A program made the translations under genes and the position numbers. The notes beneath the pieces are model-generated. The model was not told the origin of the DNA. It was given only the letters and a program-made list of their open reading frames with translations, and made no database searches. Of a stretch of 7,896 bases of DNA, positions 5,239-7,896 are shown piece after piece (position 1 is the stretch's first letter; every line of letters starts with the position of its first letter). Source of the DNA: Chitinophaga pinensis (GTDB taxonomy: Bacteria; Bacteroidota; Bacteroidia; SXHM01); NCBI GenBank assembly GCA_945889235.1, contig CAMDBK010000136.1:1-7896 (forward strand), given 5' to 3'.

Positions 5239-7896
5239 ATGAGTGAAAGGATATTAAAGGCATTGATGCAGCTTTTTGCGCTCATCACCAATCCGCAGGC
5301 AGACAGCAGCCGCGGGCGTGATGTGGTTGCTCTTTTCCTTCGCCAGCAATTGAGCAGTGATAAAGTTGAAGAATATCTGAAAGTATTTGATTCGTTTATT
5401 GAACAATATCGTGGAAAAGCCGGACAGGAAGACACCGGAAAAAAGAAAAAGACTTCTGTAAACTCTGTAAAAGTTCTGAAAATCTGTACGCAGATAAATT
5501 CAGAATTGACGCAGAAACAGAAGATGGTGGTGCTGCTGCGACTGGTAGAGTATGTTAATTCTGAACAAAAATGTTCACCCGAAGAAATGGAGTTTATCTC
5601 CACGGTGTCCGAAACATTTAATATAGACAGTCAGGAATTTATCCGTTGTCTGTGGTTTGTTACAAGTCCCGAAAATGAACCCATTGACTCCAATGATTTC
5701 CTTGTTATTTCTGCTGATAAAACCGGCAATGGCAAAGCGCATCATATTTTTTCCGAAGGACTTGGCGGGCAGCTTCGCGTGTTGCGCGTTTCCAGCGTTA
5801 ATATGTATTTCCTCCGCTACCTGGGTGCTGACGAAGTTTTTGTAAACGGCCAACCAATTCTAAAAAATAGGTCGTATATTTTTAATTCGGGTTCTTCAGT
5901 TAAGAGCAAAAAAATGCCGGCTGTTTATTACAGTGATATTGTAAGCCAGTTTATGAAAGACTCAGCGCAGGCAACGCTGGAGTTTGCTGTGAATAATGTC
6001 TGTTACAAATTTCCCGGAGGCAAAACCGGAATTCACGATATTTCTTTCCGTGAAGAAACAGGAAAGTTAATTGGAATAATGGGTGCAAGTGGTGCCGGTA
6101 AATCTACTATCCTTAATATTCTGAACGGAACAATAGCACCAACAAGCGGCAGCATAACCATCAACGGAATTGATATTCATCGCGACAGCAAAAAAGCCGA
6201 AGGTGTTATAGGTTACATTTCTCAGGACGATTTGCTGATGGAAGACCTCAGCGTATTCCAGAACCTTTATTTCAACGCGCAACTTTGTTTTGATGGCTAC
6301 AGCAAATTTCGCATCACTAAAATGGTGATTGAAATGCTGAAAAGCCTTGGCCTGTATGAAATCCGCAGCATGAAAGTGGGCAGTCCGCTTAATAAGAAAA
6401 TTAGTGGCGGACAACGCAAGCGATTAAACATCGCATTGGAATTAATTCGTGAACCAACGGTGCTGTTTGTTGATGAACCAACTTCGGGGCTTTCTTCACG
6501 TGACTCGGAAAATATCATGGACTTGCTGAAAGAATTAACCCTCAAGAACAAACTTGTTTTTGTGGTTATTCACCAGCCTTCAAGTGATATTTTTAAATTA
6601 TTTGATAAGTTGTTAATCCTTGATACAGGCGGTTATCCACTGTTTCACGGCAACCCGATTGACGCAGTAAGTTATTTTAAAACCGAAACCGGACAGGTGA
6701 ACAGTGATGAGGTGGAATGTGAAAGTTGCGGTAACGTAAATCCAGAACAAATCTTCAATACCATTGAAACAAAAGTGGTGGATGAATACGGTCAGATTAC
6801 GGATAACCGTAAAATCACTCCAAAGGAATGGAATAAAAAATACCTCGATAAATTCAAGCCTGAGGCAATTGATACAGCTAAAAAATACGCTGATATTCCA
6901 GCTTCTTATAAAGTTCCTTCACGTTTAAGCCAGATAAAAGTTTTCATAAAACGTGATGTTCTTTCCAAACTTTCAAATACACAATACCTTGTTATCAATT
7001 TACTGGAAGCGCCTTTGCTGGCTTTTATTCTGGCCTATCTGGTAAAATATTCAAGCAGTGAAGAAACAAGCTATGTCTATTATCACAACGACAATATTCC
7101 GGCTTATATGTTTATGTGCGTAGTGGTGGCGCTGTTCATTGGTTTAACGGTAAGTGCTGAAGAAATTATCCGCGACCAGAAAATTTTAAAACGTGAAGCG
7201 TTCTTAAATCTCAGCCGTTGGAGTTACCTCGTTTCAAAGGTTGGAATCATGTTTTTTCTTTCGGCTGTGCAGGCAATAACCTTTATTTTATTGGGCAACT
7301 GGATTTTAGAAATAAAAGGAATGAACATGGATTATTTTCTCGTTCTGTTTTCTTCGTTTTGTTTTGCCAATTTGTTGGGACTGAATATTTCCTCTGCTTT
7401 TAATTCAGCAGTAACCATTTATATTCTCATTCCTTTCCTCATTATTCCGCAGCTTTTGCTAAGCGGAGTAATTGTAAAGTTCGATAAACTGAATCCCAAT
7501 TTCGCTTCACACAGTACCGTTCCTATTGCAGGTGAAGTAATGGCTTCACGCTGGGCGTATGAAGCGTTGGCGGTGAATCAGTTCAAGTCAAATAAATATG
7601 AAAAACAGTTTTTTGAACTCAACAAAAAGAAAAGCCAGGCAGATTTTAAAAACAATTTCTGGATTGGAAAGCTGAAAGCTAAACTTGATTTTGCTTCTTC
7701 AAACCATACCAATCCTGCAAAGAAGGAATTTATTGAAAAAGATTTAAAACTAATTCAGGATGAAATAAAAGACGAATTGAAACTTACTCACGTAAAAGTT
7801 TCCTACAAGCTTGTAGACAGTTTAGATTACAAATATTTTAGTGAAAGTATTGCCGTGCAAACGCATGCTTACCTTGATATGCTTCATAAATACTAC
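5239..7896 (+). CDS. ABCG-type ABC transporter half-molecule with TerB-like and FHA-like N-terminal regions (3' partial)
   Basis: An unbroken frame of 886 codons runs from ATG 5239 to the window edge with no stop. Residues about 1-141 look helical and TerB-like (two acidic helical blocks, the second around 90-141). Residues about 154-240 form a beta-rich, FHA-like segment with V-F-V-N-G-Q-P-I and F-N-S-G-S-S-V. The nucleotide-binding domain has Walker A G-A-S-G-A-G-K-S-T (282-290), Q-loop Q329, signature I-S-G-G-Q-R-K (388-394), Walker B V-L-F-V-D-E-P (408-414) and H-loop H445. C494-x2-C497 follows in a linker. At least five hydrophobic segments come next (about 583-604, 621-642, 668-690, 699-719, 725-746), matching the ABC2/ABCG membrane domain, then a long soluble segment. 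The final membrane helix probably lies beyond the window. NBD-before-TMD order is typical of ABCG proteins; substrate unknown. ATP-driven transport across the inner membrane is inferred. There is no consensus promoter in the 14 nt after the upstream terminator. Confidence 0.92.
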   Translation, partial: MSERILKALMQLFALITNPQADSSRGRDVVALFLRQQLSSDKVEEYLKVFDSFIEQYRGKAGQEDTGKKKKTSVNSVKVLKICTQINSELTQKQKMVVLLRLVEYVNSEQKCSPEEMEFISTVSETFNIDSQEFIRCLWFVTSPENEPIDSNDFLVISADKTGNGKAHHIFSEGLGGQLRVLRVSSVNMYFLRYLGADEVFVNGQPILKNRSYIFNSGSSVKSKKMPAVYYSDIVSQFMKDSAQATLEFAVNNVCYKFPGGKTGIHDISFREETGKLIGIMGASGAGKSTILNILNGTIAPTSGSITINGIDIHRDSKKAEGVIGYISQDDLLMEDLSVFQNLYFNAQLCFDGYSKFRITKMVIEMLKSLGLYEIRSMKVGSPLNKKISGGQRKRLNIALELIREPTVLFVDEPTSGLSSRDSENIMDLLKELTLKNKLVFVVIHQPSSDIFKLFDKLLILDTGGYPLFHGNPIDAVSYFKTETGQVNSDEVECESCGNVNPEQIFNTIETKVVDEYGQITDNRKITPKEWNKKYLDKFKPEAIDTAKKYADIPASYKVPSRLSQIKVFIKRDVLSKLSNTQYLVINLLEAPLLAFILAYLVKYSSSEETSYVYYHNDNIPAYMFMCVVVALFIGLTVSAEEIIRDQKILKREAFLNLSRWSYLVSKVGIMFFLSAVQAITFILLGNWILEIKGMNMDYFLVLFSSFCFANLLGLNISSAFNSAVTIYILIPFLIIPQLLLSGVIVKFDKLNPNFASHSTVPIAGEVMASRWAYEALAVNQFKSNKYEKQFFELNKKKSQADFKNNFWIGKLKAKLDFASSNHTNPAKKEFIEKDLKLIQDEIKDELKLTHVKVSYKLVDSLDYKYFSESIAVQTHAYLDMLHKYY

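Noticed and set aside
5154..5603. Minus-strand open frame of 149 codons, and other minus-strand frames within 5575-6551.
   Set aside because: They lie antisense to the well-supported ABC transporter frame, have no recognisable motifs and look like shadows of its codon pattern.

Overview
The window is a seven-gene, all-plus-strand stretch of what looks like a Bacteroidota chromosome. Four things support this: AT-rich codon use; a promoter upstream of the aminotransferase that fits the Bacteroidetes housekeeping sigma consensus (TTTG-N19-TAnnTTTG); starts preceded by A-rich sequence rather than Shine-Dalgarno motifs; and protein families typical of the phylum (a stand-alone heptose-7-P kinase without the adenylyltransferase domain, a long ABCG-type transporter with extra N-terminal domains, and a signal peptide ending in AQ). 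No tRNA, rRNA, CRISPR array or transposase gene was seen.

Layout. Positions 1-918 hold the 3' part of a vanadium-dependent haloperoxidase/PAP2-superfamily gene, closed by a small hairpin. Positions 970-2181 hold a class I aspartate-type aminotransferase with its own promoter, placed so close to the ATG that the mRNA may be leaderless. Positions 2169-2628 form a compact 460-bp unit: a gene for a four-helix-bundle protein (the family found in 23S rRNA intervening sequences) enclosed by a 33-bp inverted repeat with one mismatch. The left arm carries the last codons and the stop of the aminotransferase gene. Positions 2649-3638 hold a PfkB-family D-glycero-beta-D-manno-heptose-7-phosphate kinase with a TTG start. 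Positions 3761-4672 hold a lipoprotein of unknown function and 4751-5167 a small secreted protein, followed by a strong intrinsic terminator (5189-5224). From 5239 to the window end runs an unbroken 886-codon frame for an ABCG-type ABC transporter half-molecule, cut off by the window edge.

The most interesting object is the four-helix-bundle unit. The gene almost fills the space between the two arms, the arms pair completely at RNA level (one G-U), and the unit sits between two housekeeping genes. It looks like an rRNA-type intervening sequence (IVS) relocated to an mRNA context: a small mobile or at least insertable element whose transcript could fold into a long RNase III-type stem. The other genes show no obvious shared pathway: amino-acid metabolism, LPS-core heptose synthesis, envelope proteins and an envelope transporter.
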